From Ziziphus jujuba (Eukaryota; Streptophyta; Magnoliopsida; Rosales; Rhamnaceae): a stretch of DNA of 64,000 nt. This document shows, one piece after another, positions 12,501 to 22,608 of this stretch; the stretch's first letter is position 1; every line of letters starts with the position of its first letter. The notes beneath the pieces are model-generated. The model worked only from the letters and a program-made list of their open reading frames with translations. It searched no databases and was not told the origin of the DNA. The stretch lies in contig NC_083380.1 in assembly GCF_031755915.1 (NCBI RefSeq), positions 34,298,501 to 34,362,500 on the forward strand, in the 5' to 3' direction. Position numbers and translations under genes: made by a program.

Positions 12501-12885
12501 CCTCTTGAAGCTTTATCCAAACCTCTCTAGCACTTGTGCATGACATTATCCTTGTAAAAATGGAATCACTCATGGCGGAGTGCAAGGCAGTGAGGGCCTT
12601 AAACCCCTTGGAAACTTTGGCCTCATGTGCATTTCTTTGTGCTTGGGTTGCATTAGCTCTCAACTCCTCCACTACATAACCTTCTTCTATGACTTCCCAT
12701 AAACCAAAGGCTTGAAGGTAGGCTTTCATTTTTATACTCCAAATGGAATAGTTTTGGCCTTCAAACTTAGGTGGTGTTGGGGTTGCAAAGGATTGTGAGG
12801 CCATTTGAAAAAATGGTTTTTGAAAAGTTTTGAAAAATGGACACAAGAATAAGCTTTCGGGCGGTGGTGTTTTGGTGAGTTTCAA
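9580..12885 (-). CDS. Copia gag-protease-RT-RNase H polyprotein without integrase
   Basis: One unbroken frame of 1101 codons. The more likely start is the internal ATG at 12804 (MASQSFATP), which aligns with the gag start of the other copies; the upstream ATG at 12885 adds 27 residues. Domains in order: gag (UBN2-like, from KFEGQNYSIWSIKMKAYL), zinc knuckles CPHCKKLGHPPSKC (about 286-300) and CERCGGKGHIAKVC (about 312-326), aspartic protease DSGCSHHM (about 360), pre-integrase LWHKRLGHSSYGAMKNTN (about 483), then directly the acidic linker DEDAVWDWTKEE, RT (LDVKSAFLNG; YVDDLLVTG near 780) and RNase H (SDSDWAGC near 943; AEAEYIA) to LADFFTKPLP. The whole integrase core is absent; the join is at 11348-11353 (GATTGA on the minus strand). 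All other catalytic motifs are present, so the frame may have been functional recently. Confidence 0.93.
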   Translation of the reverse strand: MKLTKTPPPESLFLCPFFKTFQKPFFQMASQSFATPTPPKFEGQNYSIWSIKMKAYLQAFGLWEVIEEGYVVEELRANATQAQRNAHEAKVSKGFKALTALHSAMSDSIFTRIMSCTSAREVWIKLQEEFHGNTRTRQMQVLNLRREFETLKMKENELVKDFMERMLKVVNQIRVLGEQLTDQRVVEKVLVSLPERFEAKISSLEESRNLSEITLSELINALQATEQRRAIRKEETIESAFYGGHGNKKKNKGRKSNNTNQTGFTTNNNKNGWNQQQQQQSHQNQGGHPPCPHCKKLGHPPSKCFWRPDASCERCGGKGHIAKVCKQRRQQANVVNEEAENLFVATCLKVTSSGLGWLVDSGCSHHMSFQKDGFVELDRNYKTKVKIGDGRFMKVEGKGDVCLNTKEGTKIIKDVLYVPSLCENLLSVAQLVERGFALNFAKDGCIIYDACGNELFKVPLKDKSYRLDLVRNEQALKTKVESISQLWHKRLGHSSYGAMKNTNAIVKDMPKIDEDAVWDWTKEELLVHEDNARLDDGEKETNDNDNEENEDDEEDALETIGAELEIGDGVRGERPLLEIYERCNVALSDPTNAQEAMQKKEWMEAMQTEMDMIEKNETWSLVYKPKNKKPIGVKWIFRTKFNPDGTICKHKARLVAKGYAQQAGVDYEETFAPVARMETIRLILSISASMSWKVYHLDVKSAFLNGVLREEVYVKQPEGFIVQGHEDKVYHLHKALYGLKQAPRAWYGKIDGYLTYQGFRRSPNEPTLYIRNEEGMIVISLYVDDLLVTGENEKNVEVLKNELEKEFDMSSLGEMNYFLGVEVMQYSRGIFISQEKYIKDLLKKFNLDECKPMLTPMSQGDKYKKEDGTPKVNPTLYRSMIGSLLYVCSSRPDIMHATCVLSRYMQAPSQNHFVGAKRILRYLKGTQDFGVWYDRQDVMRLMAYSDSDWAGCLDDMKSTSGYLFSLGSGPFSWNAKKQATTAQSTAEAEYIACSSCANQCIWLRKLLKDLSYPQEGSTIIKCDNTSAISIAKNPVQHGRTKHIPVKYHSLREFEENGEVSFEYIKTEDNLADFFTKPLPKAIFETLRKLLNISSKNTKEEC

Positions 12886-12997
12886 CTAGTCTTTTTGGGA
12901 GGTTTTGGTTTCGGTTGGAAGGCTTTAGGTGGGGGATCCTCTCACAAATAAAATGGTCTAGGTTGAAAGCTCACAAGGTCCTAAGAAATTACACTAT

Positions 12998-13009
12998 GCT
13001 CTGATACCA
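12998..13009 (-). promoter_or_regulatory. Copia-1 primer-binding site (initiator tRNA-Met)
   Basis: The minus strand reads TGGTATCAGAGC directly next to the 5' LTR. This is the classical complement of the plant initiator-Met tRNA 3' end. Confidence 0.92.
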
Positions 13010-14010
13010 TGATGGAATTTGGTGTAGGTTTATGTTGTTGTACCCTAGAGCACAATCATTCAAGGTGTTAGTCAAGAATGATTGTTGTTGGTTTTTGGTT
13101 CTTGATTTTGTTTTTTTTTTTTGGGTTTGTTTAGGTTTTGTTTCTGGTTTTAATGGAGGTTTAGGGTTCTTGAGAAGGTTGTTAGCTTTTGGGAAGAAGA
13201 AGAAACCAAAATGTAGTAGTTGATAGAGAGAGAGCCAAAAATGTTGTTTTTCAAAATCTGTTTTTGAATATTTTCTTTCTCAACGTTTTTCATTACAATT
13301 TTCATACTTTTAAATACATCAAAAGACAATAAGGCATGCTGCCATATTGATCAATAAATACAAAAGCATTAAAAGTAACCAACCAAGTCAAACTACCTTA
13401 ACTAACTCTAATCAATGTGCTGGGCATGCAAGAAACCTTCTTTAATGGGCAGTCCAGCTTGTCCAAGGCATTTGAATTTGAAAACCAGCTCCATTTGACT
13501 TAAAAATTGGAGGGAAGCCTTTTTGAATATTAAACTATGTTCTAGCCAAAACCCAGATAAAACAAAGTCCATTTACCCATTCAAAAATAATCAAACCCGA
13601 GGCAGTTTTGCCCAGATTTCTGGGCAACAACACTGCACAAGGGTCAGATTGTTTTGGACTTAACTCAGCCTTTCCAGCTCCAAATTGGGCCATTCTTTTT
13701 TCTACTTCTTCCTCTGAATATCTAGTTTATCATATCCAAAATTCAGGTCCAAATCCCAAACCTACTTCAAACGGCATCCAAGGAAGTGGACTTATATTGC
13801 TGGAAATACAATTCCAGCAATTAGACAAAAAAGGCCTTAAGCTAGATAATGAGCTTAGGGCATTAAAAAAAGGATATTGTTCTTAAACATTACAAGATAA
13901 AATAAAATGCATAAACATAAATAATGTTTGGTCTTTGATGTTGCAAAACAAAGAGTGCAAGTGTAACCGAACTACCTTGCACATTGTGGCAAGATCACCA
14001 CATTTCAACA
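13010..14010 (-). repeat. Copia-1 5' LTR
   Basis: 1001-bp repeat matching 8582-9585. It is followed in element sense by the primer-binding site. Short open frames inside it are repeated in every LTR of this family and are not genes. Confidence 0.93.
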
Positions 14011-14015
14011 TAATA

Positions 14016-14880
14016 TGCCTTACAGTAAGACGAATGAGATCAATTGAGGTAATATGATCCTTCAATCCATATTCACAATCAAGTTAGTGATATGAGCACA
14101 ACAATGCATATGGAGGAATTCACCATCTAAGACAAGACCATTCCAATTTTTAATCCTCCTTTTCACATATGCAATGGTAATATCATTTATTGATGCATTA
14201 TCCATAGTAATAGTAAAGACCTTTTCGATCAGTCACTCAATCAAACAACTTTCAATTAGTTTACCAATTGTTTCACCTCTATGATTAGTTACTTGATAGA
14301 TTTTCAATATCCTTTTCTATAATTTTGATTCACTATTAATAAAATGAGCTTTGACAACCTTATAATTAATATTTTGATTAGAAGTCCATGTGTCTGTGGT
14401 TAGGCTAAGCATTGGTGAGTTATTCATAAATAAACTTCTCAACATTTTTTTTCCTACATATGAATTTGATACGCATATTTAGCAATCGTAACTCGAGATG
14501 GTGGACCAAATTTTAGACAAGCTACACTACAAAAATCTTTAAATCCCTCTCTTTCTAGAAATGCAAATGGCAACTCATCTCAATAATCATTCTAGCATAT
14601 GCGTACAAGCCTTTTTATTGAATCCCACAGTAATAAAATTATTACTACCACACCTTCTTTTTTATTTTTAAAAGGGAGTATCTTCTGACTCATATCCTCT
14701 TTTATATGTGGATTCTTTTTACATTGACTAAATGATTCCATAAAGTGGTTGTCCCATTTTTTTTAGTATTACATGCATAATCCCTATCACAATAATTTCA
14801 TTTACATCTATCACTTCCTTCAATTTTACTAAAATGAGCCCAAATTTTTGAAATTCTTATCGGTATATTACAAATGGTTG
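14016..14880 (-). pseudogene. hAT-superfamily transposase, N-terminal half with BED zinc finger (decayed)
   Basis: Near 14860-14690 the minus strand encodes a BED-finger-like stretch (WAHFSKIEGSDRCK, a stop, then NYCDRDYACNTKKNGTTTLWNHL), the usual N-terminus of plant hAT transposases. Further in, remnants such as PPSRVTIAKYAYQ and a block around 14400-14050 correspond to the central catalytic region. Stops are frequent. The fragment abuts the right end of Copia-1 and completes the hAT half at 7560-8581. The hAT termini and 8-bp TSD were not found. Confidence 0.75.
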
Positions 14881-16102
14881 GTGTACTACATGCTTAAGTG
14901 GGTGAGAAGATGCTGTTGTTGTTGGTGGTGGAGTTTTATAAACACTAGATTGAGCTTCATCCATCTAAAAATTAAAATTACAATTATAAGAATCATTAAT
15001 CATATTATTAAAAAAAATATATCATATAGCAATTGCTAACATAAAAAAAGATAAGTAATAGAAAAATAAGTAACCAAAAATGTACAAATAGTCCATCATT
15101 ACTTTAATTCATCTTATAATAATATATAGTTTTTTTTTTTTTCTCTTTTGGAGATGAAAAGTGACATAGCAAAGACATAAGAAGCTGCTTCAATCACCTC
15201 ATGTTGTGCTTGTGGAGCCACACACTATCATTTTTTTTTTTTACCAATAAAAAAGACTACACGAAGCTTTATGAAAACCATGTGTAAGTTCTTGTAGATT
15301 TTAATATACAAACCACTACAAATTATTACTCCTGCTAAGTGTAACCATACAGATAAAATGGAACAATTATATTCCAACCTTTTTTTTTTTTTTTTCCCCA
15401 CAAGCATCAGAAAGCCATAGTTTATATCAAGGAAATAACTGATTGGTGACTAGCAATTGCAAAGTAAGGAATACCTTCAAATAAATTTGTAGTTAATTCA
15501 TGTTTAATTAGGTTAACAAAAAAGAAAAAAAGAAAAAACAACATTAATGTTTAATTAGAAAATATTTTCCAGCTTATATAGTGGGAATGTCTATACTATT
15601 TACTTGTAAGGTTTAAACGTTAGAAAAGGCTTTCATCGTGCATACAATAACATAAATTTGGTTTAGAACCCCCTTAAACTATCTAAACATGACATGCCCA
15701 ATAATCAAGGTTAAAAAATTTTGATTCTTAATTTACTTGGGAACTAATTTTAAAGCACTAGAAGTTTGGAGAAATAGATTGTAAACTTGTGATAAATTAG
15801 AATTTTTATTTGCCACCTCAATGAAATAATTCAAATTTATTTTAGAAGAAACAAAATTGGCTAGTTCAATGAACCCAATAAAATTAAATGGTTTAAATTC
15901 TTAAGTAATCAAACAAACCAACCACCTTGAAAATCTACAAAACAAGGAAAAAGGTGAAGAATTTTTGTCAAAACCAAACTATGCATCACTTTAAGATCCA
16001 TTGAATTTGTAGTAAATAAAATGACAATTTGGAGTGAATAGACTAAATAATGTATTTTTGAAGATTATGGGAGTTTATAAGAAGAAGATGCAGGACTAAA
16101 GA
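14881..16102. other. AT-rich intergenic DNA with T-runs, nothing recognised
   Basis: Probably includes the undetected 5' end of the hAT element. Homopolymer T tracts occur near 15129, 15232 and 15380. No exon-like or RNA-gene signal was found. Confidence 0.4.
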
Positions 16103-16454
16103 TGTGAGATCCACATCGGTTGGAAAGGGGAATGAAACATGCCTTATAAGGCTGTGGATACCTTTCCCCTGTGACATGTTTTAAACCCGTGTGGGCAGGG
16201 CTCAAAGCGGACAATATCACATGCGGGTGGACTAGGCTGTTACAATTGGTATCAGAGCCAGTACCTGGATCGGTGTGCCAGCGAGGACGCTGGACCCCAA
16301 GGGGGGTGGATTGTGAGATCCCACATCGGTTGGAAAAGGGAACGAAGCATGCCTTATAAGGCTATGAATACCTTTTCCTTGTGACGCGTTTTAAACCCGT
16401 GCAGATGGGGCCCAAAGCAGACAATATCACATGCGGGTGGACTGGGCTGTTACA
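16103..16454 (+). mobile_element. TRIM (terminal-repeat retrotransposon in miniature), complete
   Basis: Two short direct repeats, 16103-16244 (142 bp) and 16312-16454 (143 bp), begin TGTGAGATC and end GGCTGTTACA. Two bases after the first repeat is TGGTATCAGAGCCA (16247-16260), the initiator-Met primer-binding site. A purine-rich CCAAGGGGGGTGGA just precedes the second repeat. The internal region is only 67 bp and cannot encode protein. The flanks AAAGA and ATAGA look like a 5-bp duplication with one change. Size and architecture are diagnostic of TRIM elements, which rely on proteins of other retrotransposons. Each repeat has a TATA-like GCCTTATAAGGCT. Confidence 0.92.
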
Positions 16455-17605
16455 ATAGAGACCATGATTCTAACTAGTCATTGAAGGATGCTAAGAGCTC
16501 ATATAGCTTGTGATAGAAATCAATTGTGAACTTGATCTGTGACGGGATTTATAAGCTAGAAAAATGGACCTTGGGGGTGAGAAGATAAGGGTGAAAGTAG
16601 AGATAGAGACTGGACTGGAGGCTGAGAGAGAAGGGCAAAACCGATTTAGGGTAAAAAAGGTTGAAACATGTGATTTTACTTTGTTTTATGAAAAACCATT
16701 TTTTTTATAATTAGTCCAAGGTCTTCTCTAAGGGTGTTTCACCAAACCATAACAAGTAAGGTTTTCACTTTGTACTATTTGGCTATTGAGTCCAATACCA
16801 CCAAAATTTGAAAGCCAGATATGCGATGCTCAACCCGATGAACTTGGATTGGAAAAAACCAACTTGCAACCTGCCTGAATAACATTGGTTTCTTTTTTTA
16901 TTGGATTGGGTCAGGTCGGATTTTACAAGTTGGTGGATTTAATGAACAATCCTAAGATAGGTAGACCAAATTTTAAGTTTAAATTATTAAAAAATAAAAA
17001 AAATATGATCATAGATCAAACCAACCAATTGAAATTGAACCAATAATAATCGGTTGATTTGGTTTCTTTCAACAAATCTTAGCTTAAAAACAATAAATAA
17101 ATAAAAAGTGGATCAATTGAAACTAATCCAATGATAAGATACTTAAAAATTATTTTAATATATCCACATAACTCTAGGTTTTTTTATTTATTTTTTTTAA
17201 TTTTTTTGGCTGAAAAGTCATAGTATATTAAAAGTAATACATCAAATTTCAGTCTCATCTTTATTAATTTTGATCACAAAGCCAAGGGGGGACAATAAGG
17301 TAAGATATACAATATTCCTATATAAAATAACAAAAAAAATGAACTACATGTCAGCTTATCTAGGAGACCAACTAAATAAACAAGAATCAATAAGTTTAGC
17401 TTATTGAAACATAGGTAATCCTCCATGTAAGGATTTTCTTGCTAATGCTAATTATTCAAATTAAGGGTAGACATTAGTTTGGTTTAGTCAATTTATAAGA
17501 CATTTTTTTTATTAAGTAAATTTCAATCTAACCAGTTGAGAAAACCAAACCAAATTAAATCAAATCCAACCAGTCAATTTTAGGCTTACAGGCCAGTGCC
17601 ACCTT
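16455..17605. other. AT-rich intergenic DNA, nothing recognised
   Basis: Low-complexity sequence with no supported gene. A short leader-like stretch near 16560-16660 is purine-rich only. Confidence 0.4.
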
Positions 17606-17746
17606 TTTCTCCTCCTTCTCCTCCTCCTCCTTATCCTTATCCTTCTCCTTCTACCGCGATATGATCATATCTTGTGTTACGATGGATTGTGATCAAGAGC
17701 ATGGTTGAAATAGGTAAACAGTTTTCTTTATTTATTGATTTTTTGT
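17606..17746 (+). repeat. Dispersed repeat, copy A (matches 37692-37827)
   Basis: About 140 bp shared with 37692-37827 in the same orientation: a CTC/CTT-rich start, then CTTCTACCGCGATATGATCAT, a GTGTTACGRTGGATTGTGATC block, and TTTCTTTATTTATTGATTTTTTGT. I estimate about 90 percent identity by eye. Copy A ends exactly where the truncated Copia-2 coding sequence begins, so the Copia 3' end was lost at this junction. Identity unknown. Confidence 0.8.
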
Positions 17747-20700
17747 GAACACATTCGCAAGGTTCTCCTTCAAATTCACATACTCCAAAGAGACTTCTCC
17801 AAGATCTTCAAACTCCCTCAAGGAACGATATTTCATCAGAATATGTTTTGTTCTTCTATGTTGTACCGAGTTCTTGGCTATTGAAATTACTGAAGTATTG
17901 TCACATTTGATGATGACTGGACCTTCTTGAATATGACCAAGATCTCCCATCAACTTCCTTAACCATATACATTGGTTTGCGCAAGTTGAGCAAGCAATGT
18001 ATTAGGCTTCCATGGTACTTTGAACCATTGTGCTTTGCTTCTTTGCATTCCATGAGATACGACCACTCCCAGTGAAAGAAAGTAGCCTGAAGTACTCCTC
18101 ATATCATCAATGCAGCCCGTCCAATCACTATTCTAATAGCCAACAAGCTTCAACTCATCCTTTGCTTCATATAAAACTCCATAATCACTAGTGCCCTTAA
18201 GATACCTAATAACTCTTTTGGCACCTCTAAGATGAGTTTGGGTGGGTACTTGCATGTATCTTGAAAGCACACACACGGCATACATAATATCCGATCTAGA
18301 TGAGCACGCATAAAGCAAACTACCAATTAAAGATGGATAAAGAGTAGGATTTACCTTTGGTGTGCCATCCTCCTTTTGGTACTTCTCTCCTTGGATCATT
18401 GGAGTGCTCATTGGATTGCATTGTTCAAGATTAAATTTCTTCAAAAGATCCTTGATGTACTTTTCTTGTGATATAAATATTCCTCTTTGGCATTGCATTA
18501 CTTCCACACCATGGAAGTAATTCATGAGACTCAAGCTAGATATCTCAAACTCCTTCTCAAGTTCATGCCTTAGCTTATCCACATTCCTTGGGTCCTCACC
18601 GGTGACCAACAAGTCATCCACATAAAAAGAAACCACTATCATGTTTCCTTCAACCCTCACATACAAAGTGGGTTCATTTTGGCTCCTCTTAAAGCCATGT
18701 CCAAGCAAGTAGCCATCTATCCTTCCATACCAAGCCCTAGGTGCTTGCTTAAGACCATATAACTTATAAACCTTATTTTTCATGTCCTTAAATCACATAG
18801 CCCTCGGGTTACTTCACATACACTTCTTCTTGCAATACACCATTTAAGAATGCCGATTTCACATCCAAGTGAAACATACTCTATTGCTTGATAGCCAAAA
18901 GAGCAAGGATGCGTCTAATGGTTTCCATCCTTGCTACGAGTGCAAACATCTCCCCATAGTCAATTTCAGCTTATTGTGTATAACCCTTGACCACCAACCT
19001 TACCTTGTGTTTACAAATGGTGCCATCCGGATTGTATTTAGTTCTAAAGATTCATTTGACACCAATTGCTTTCTTGTTTTTTGGTTTAGTGACCAAGGAC
19101 CAAGTCTCATTCTTCTCAGTCATCTCCATTTCCACATCCATTGCTTCCTTCCACTCTTTCTTCATCAAGGCCTCTTGCACACATGTAGGGTCACCAAGTG
19201 CAATATTACACCTTTCATAAATCTCGGACAAAGATCTCTCCCCTCTAACACCATCCCCAATCTCCAAATCGGCTCCAATGGTTTCTTAGAGTAGATCATC
19301 ATCCTTCTCATTTTCTTCATCATTGTTATCTTCATCATTGTTGTTTTCAACATTTCTATCTTTATTTTCTTCTCCAAACCGTGGCTCATCCTCATTCACC
19401 AATATTTTCTCCTTACTCCAATCCCATTTTGCATTCTCATCAATCTTCACATCATCTATCAAAGGATTAGTATTCTTCATTGCACCATAACCACAGTGAT
19501 CAAGCTTTTTATGCCAAAGTTGAGAAATGGACTCAACTTTGCCTTTCAAAGCTTGTTCACTATCTAATAAATTCAACCTATGGCTTTTAATTTTCAAGGA
19601 AACTTTAAACACCTAATTTCCAAAAGCATCCGATATCAAACAACCATCATAACCAAAGTTCAAAACATATCCTTTTTCAACCAATTATACAACACTCAAC
19701 AAGTTTTCACATAATGAAGGCACATATAGAACATTTTGGATAAGTTTTGTACCTTTATTGGTGTTAAATGAGATGTCTCTTTTTCCTTCTACATCCATGA
19801 AGCTACCATTCCCAATCTTCATCCTTGTTTTGTAGGATCGATCAAGTTCCACAAAGTTGGTTTCTTCAAAAGTCATGTGGTGTGAATAACTACTATCTAC
19901 CAACTAACCAAAACCACTACTAGTAGCTTTAAGGCATATGGCCACAAATAAGGTCTCGGCCACTTTATTTACAACCTTTGCTTATTGTCTTTGTTGCTTG
20001 CATACTTTAATAACATGTCCTCTTCGCCCACATTTGTCACAAGTTGCATCCGGTCTCTAAAAGCACTTGTTTGATGTATGTCCATGCTTCTTGCAATTGG
20101 GGCATGGTGGATAACCCTCACAGTTTTGTTGTTGTCCTCCTTGTTATTGCCTTGCATTGTTGTTGTTGTTGGAATTGTTGTTGTTGTTGTTAAAACCTCT
20201 ATAACTGGTTCCTCCTTTATTCTTGTTGTTGTTCTTTTTATTATTCTTTTTGCTTTGACTAGACATAAAAAAAACTTTCCAAAGAATCCTCCTTTCTTAT
20301 GGCTCTTCTTTGTTCGGTTGCTTAGAGGGCATTGTTAAGCTCACTCAAAGTAATCTCACTAAGATTCTTTGATTCCTCAATGGAAGAAATCTTAGCTTCA
20401 AACTTTTCGGGTAAGCTCACCAATACTTTTTCTACAACCCTTTGGTCGGTTAATGGCTCTCCAAAGACTCTAATTTGGTTCACAACCTTTAGTAGTCTAT
20501 CGGTAAAGTCCTTAACCAACTCATTTTCTTTCATTCCAGTTGTTTTAAACTCTCTTCTTAAGTTTAAAACTTGCATTTGTCTTGTTCTAGTGTTTCCTTG
20601 AAATTCTTCTTGTAACTTTAACCAAAATTCACTAGCACTTGTACAAGACATGATTCAGTGAAAATGGAGTCACTTACCGAAGAATGAAAGGCTGTCAAAG

Positions 20701-20908
20701 CCTTGAATCCTTTCGCTATCTCGGTCTCATGTACAAGTTTTTGTGCTTGTGTGGCATTTACTCTTAACTCCTTAACTTCATAATCTTCTTCCATTACATC
20801 CCAAAGTCCAAAGGCTTGTAAGTAGGCTTTCATCTTTATGCTCCAAATGGAGTAATTTTGGCCCTCAAATTTTGGTGGAGTGGGAGGTGCAAAATTTTGA
20901 GAAGCCAT
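17747..20908 (-). pseudogene. Copia-2 gag-protease-RT-RNase H remnant, no integrase
   Basis: Fragments in order on the minus strand: gag from MASQNFAPPTPPKFEG (20908) to about 20322; a zinc-knuckle region near 20130-19990 with a stop inside; protease region near 19903 in which the catalytic block reads DSSYSHHM after a stop; pre-integrase LWHKKLDHCGYGAMKNTNP (about 19540-19465) running straight into the acidic linker DVKIDENAKWDWSKE (about 19450-19410); RT with YVDDLLVTG (about 18630-18600); and RNase H ending LANVFTK at 17747. Frames are interrupted repeatedly (for example between 18783 and 19052, and 17954 and 18132). The missing integrase corresponds to that missing from Copia-1, but the junction sequence differs slightly. 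Confidence 0.88.
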
Positions 20909-21094
20909 GACACAAAACCGGATTTTTGAAGAAAATGGCTTTTGGGTTGGATTTTTAGTGAGTTTTCTAGATAGATTTTGTACAACTTCATGCTAAAAAT
21001 GAAAGGAATGAAATGTGGGGTTCTTTCACAAGAAAATAGGCTAGAAAGAAAGCTCACAAGGTCCCTCAATGGTTCAAACAAAGCTCTGGTACCA

Positions 21095-22145
21095 TGTTGG
21101 AGTTTGGTGTGGTTTTGGGTCCACTTGGCCAATAGTGTTGTACACAACGTGTTAGTCTTGTGCATAACCTTTAATCCTATTTTTGGTTTGATGTTTAGGT
21201 GTTTTTTGTGTTTATTTTTGGTATGGTGATATTTAGGATTGTTAGGGTTTTTGTTTTGAAGGAAGAAGAAGAAGATGAAGAAGAAGAGAAGATGTTAGAG
21301 TAGGTCATACAAAACTAGACAGCACACTAATTCATTTTTGCTTTTCATTCATTTGTTGCATATATAGATATAAAACTTGTCTCATACATGTGAGGTGCGT
21401 GTGGGATCAAATGGAAGTCTTTAAAATTCAAAAATTACACATTTTCCACTCAAAATTATGATATATAACCGTTCAACCACTAGCTTCACATGTGAGTGCA
21501 TAATTATGACAAGAGTTGGTGAGATTTTGAATTTAAAAAAACTGTCTCCACTTAATCCTGTACTACTACTTTGACCAGATGGAAGACTAGGATATCTTCA
21601 TCCAAATTACTTGAATTTTGGCATGTGGCATGTTGAAATATCAAGGATAAAATCTGGAGAAGACTAAGTGCAAAATAATTGGGTACGGCCTTCAATTCAT
21701 CTCAAACCCAAGGGCCATAACTGTTGGAAATCTCAGCAGTTATGCCAACCTGCAACCTGCATATCTTGGGCTTCCAAAGGCCTTTTTGAGTTATTATTTT
21801 TTCTATATTTTCATTTACATGTCTATTACAACATATCCAAAAATAATAACCTTGTCTAAAATCTCAGAGAACGCTAGCCCCAACAATGGACCTATGTTGC
21901 TGGAAACAGTGTTTCCAGCACATAGCCATTTTATAAAATAAAATCAATACCCAATAAAGAGACAATTCCTAAGCTAAATACAATAAAACTTAGGCATTCA
22001 AAAGACATTAAAAGAAACGTAAAACATAGACATAAATATTGCATTAGGTCATTCAACAAAATATTTATTTTAAAGAAAGAAAGAGGGTGCAAACCTTGGT
22101 GGATTTTGGTTTGCACAAGGTGGCAAGATTACCACCTTTTCAACA
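21095..22145 (-). repeat. Copia-2 5' LTR
   Basis: 1051 bp, read on the plus strand as TGTTGGAGTTTGG...CCTTTTCAACA. Its terminal bases and internal layout resemble the Copia-1 LTR, but most of the sequence differs. The adjoining minus-strand TGGTACCAGAGC (21094-21083) is the initiator-Met primer-binding site with one change. No second LTR is present in the window. Confidence 0.85.
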
Positions 22146-22608
22146 CCTATCACCTCAGCTATGGACCCATCTAATTAAAAATCGCTAACTTATTAAGATT
22201 TAATACATCGCCCATTTACATCTACATAATCAATGTAAAATTAGTAATTTTTTTTTTTACTAACAAATCAATTTACTTAATTCTAGCATTTAAAATATAA
22301 TTTGATTTTTTTGAATCTTTTTTTTTTGTTTGTTGTTAAATTTTAAGGGTTTTTTTTTCTTTCCTTTTTTTTTTGGAGAACAAAATGTTTAGATAAAAAA
22401 AAAAATATTTCTTACAAGAAATGTTTTTTGGGTGAAAATTATTTACAAGGAAATTGAATATATTAAACATGGTAGAATTAAGAAAATTGATTTGTTAGTT
22501 AAAAAATTATCAATTTTAAATTGATTAAGTGGATGTATATATAGATGATGTGTTAAATCTTAACAAGTTGGCAATCTTAAATTGAGTAGGTCTACCACCT
22601 TAGCTATA
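22146..22608. mobile_element. Foldback element with ~140-bp inverted arms
   Basis: The left arm (22146-22290) and right arm (about 22470-22608) are imperfect inverted copies. For example CTAACTTATTAAGATTTAA on the left faces TTAAATCTTAACAAGTTGG on the right, and TAACAAATCAATTTACTTAA faces TTAAGAAAATTGATTTGTTA. I estimate 75-80 percent identity. A loop of about 180 bp lies between. The element directly abuts the outer end of the Copia-2 LTR, so its left tip may be cut by that insertion. No TSD was identified. Confidence 0.65.

Larger units (their letters stand above)
8582..14010 (-). mobile_element. Copia-1: complete LTR retrotransposon lacking integrase
   Basis: The element is bounded by perfect 5-bp target duplications TAATA (8577-8581 and 14011-14015). 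The LTRs are 8582-9585 (1004 bp) and 13010-14010 (1001 bp), with TG...CA termini (TGTTGAAATG in the coding sense). By eye I count roughly 14 substitutions plus a T-run length change between them, about 1.4 percent. An initiator-Met primer-binding site and a polypurine tract are in the expected places. It is inserted in a hAT transposase remnant. Its single coding frame lacks the integrase domain that the sister copy at 49446-63869 still has. Confidence 0.95.
17747..22145 (-). mobile_element. Copia-2: truncated, decayed relative of Copia-1
   Basis: Minus-strand Copia with a 5' LTR at 21095-22145 and primer-binding site. The coding region breaks off at 17747, just after the RNase H tail, so the polypurine tract and 3' LTR are missing. 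Encoded fragments are clearly homologous to Copia-1 but diverged and full of stops and indels. It is older than Copia-1 and Copia-3. The integrase is missing, as in Copia-1. Confidence 0.9.
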
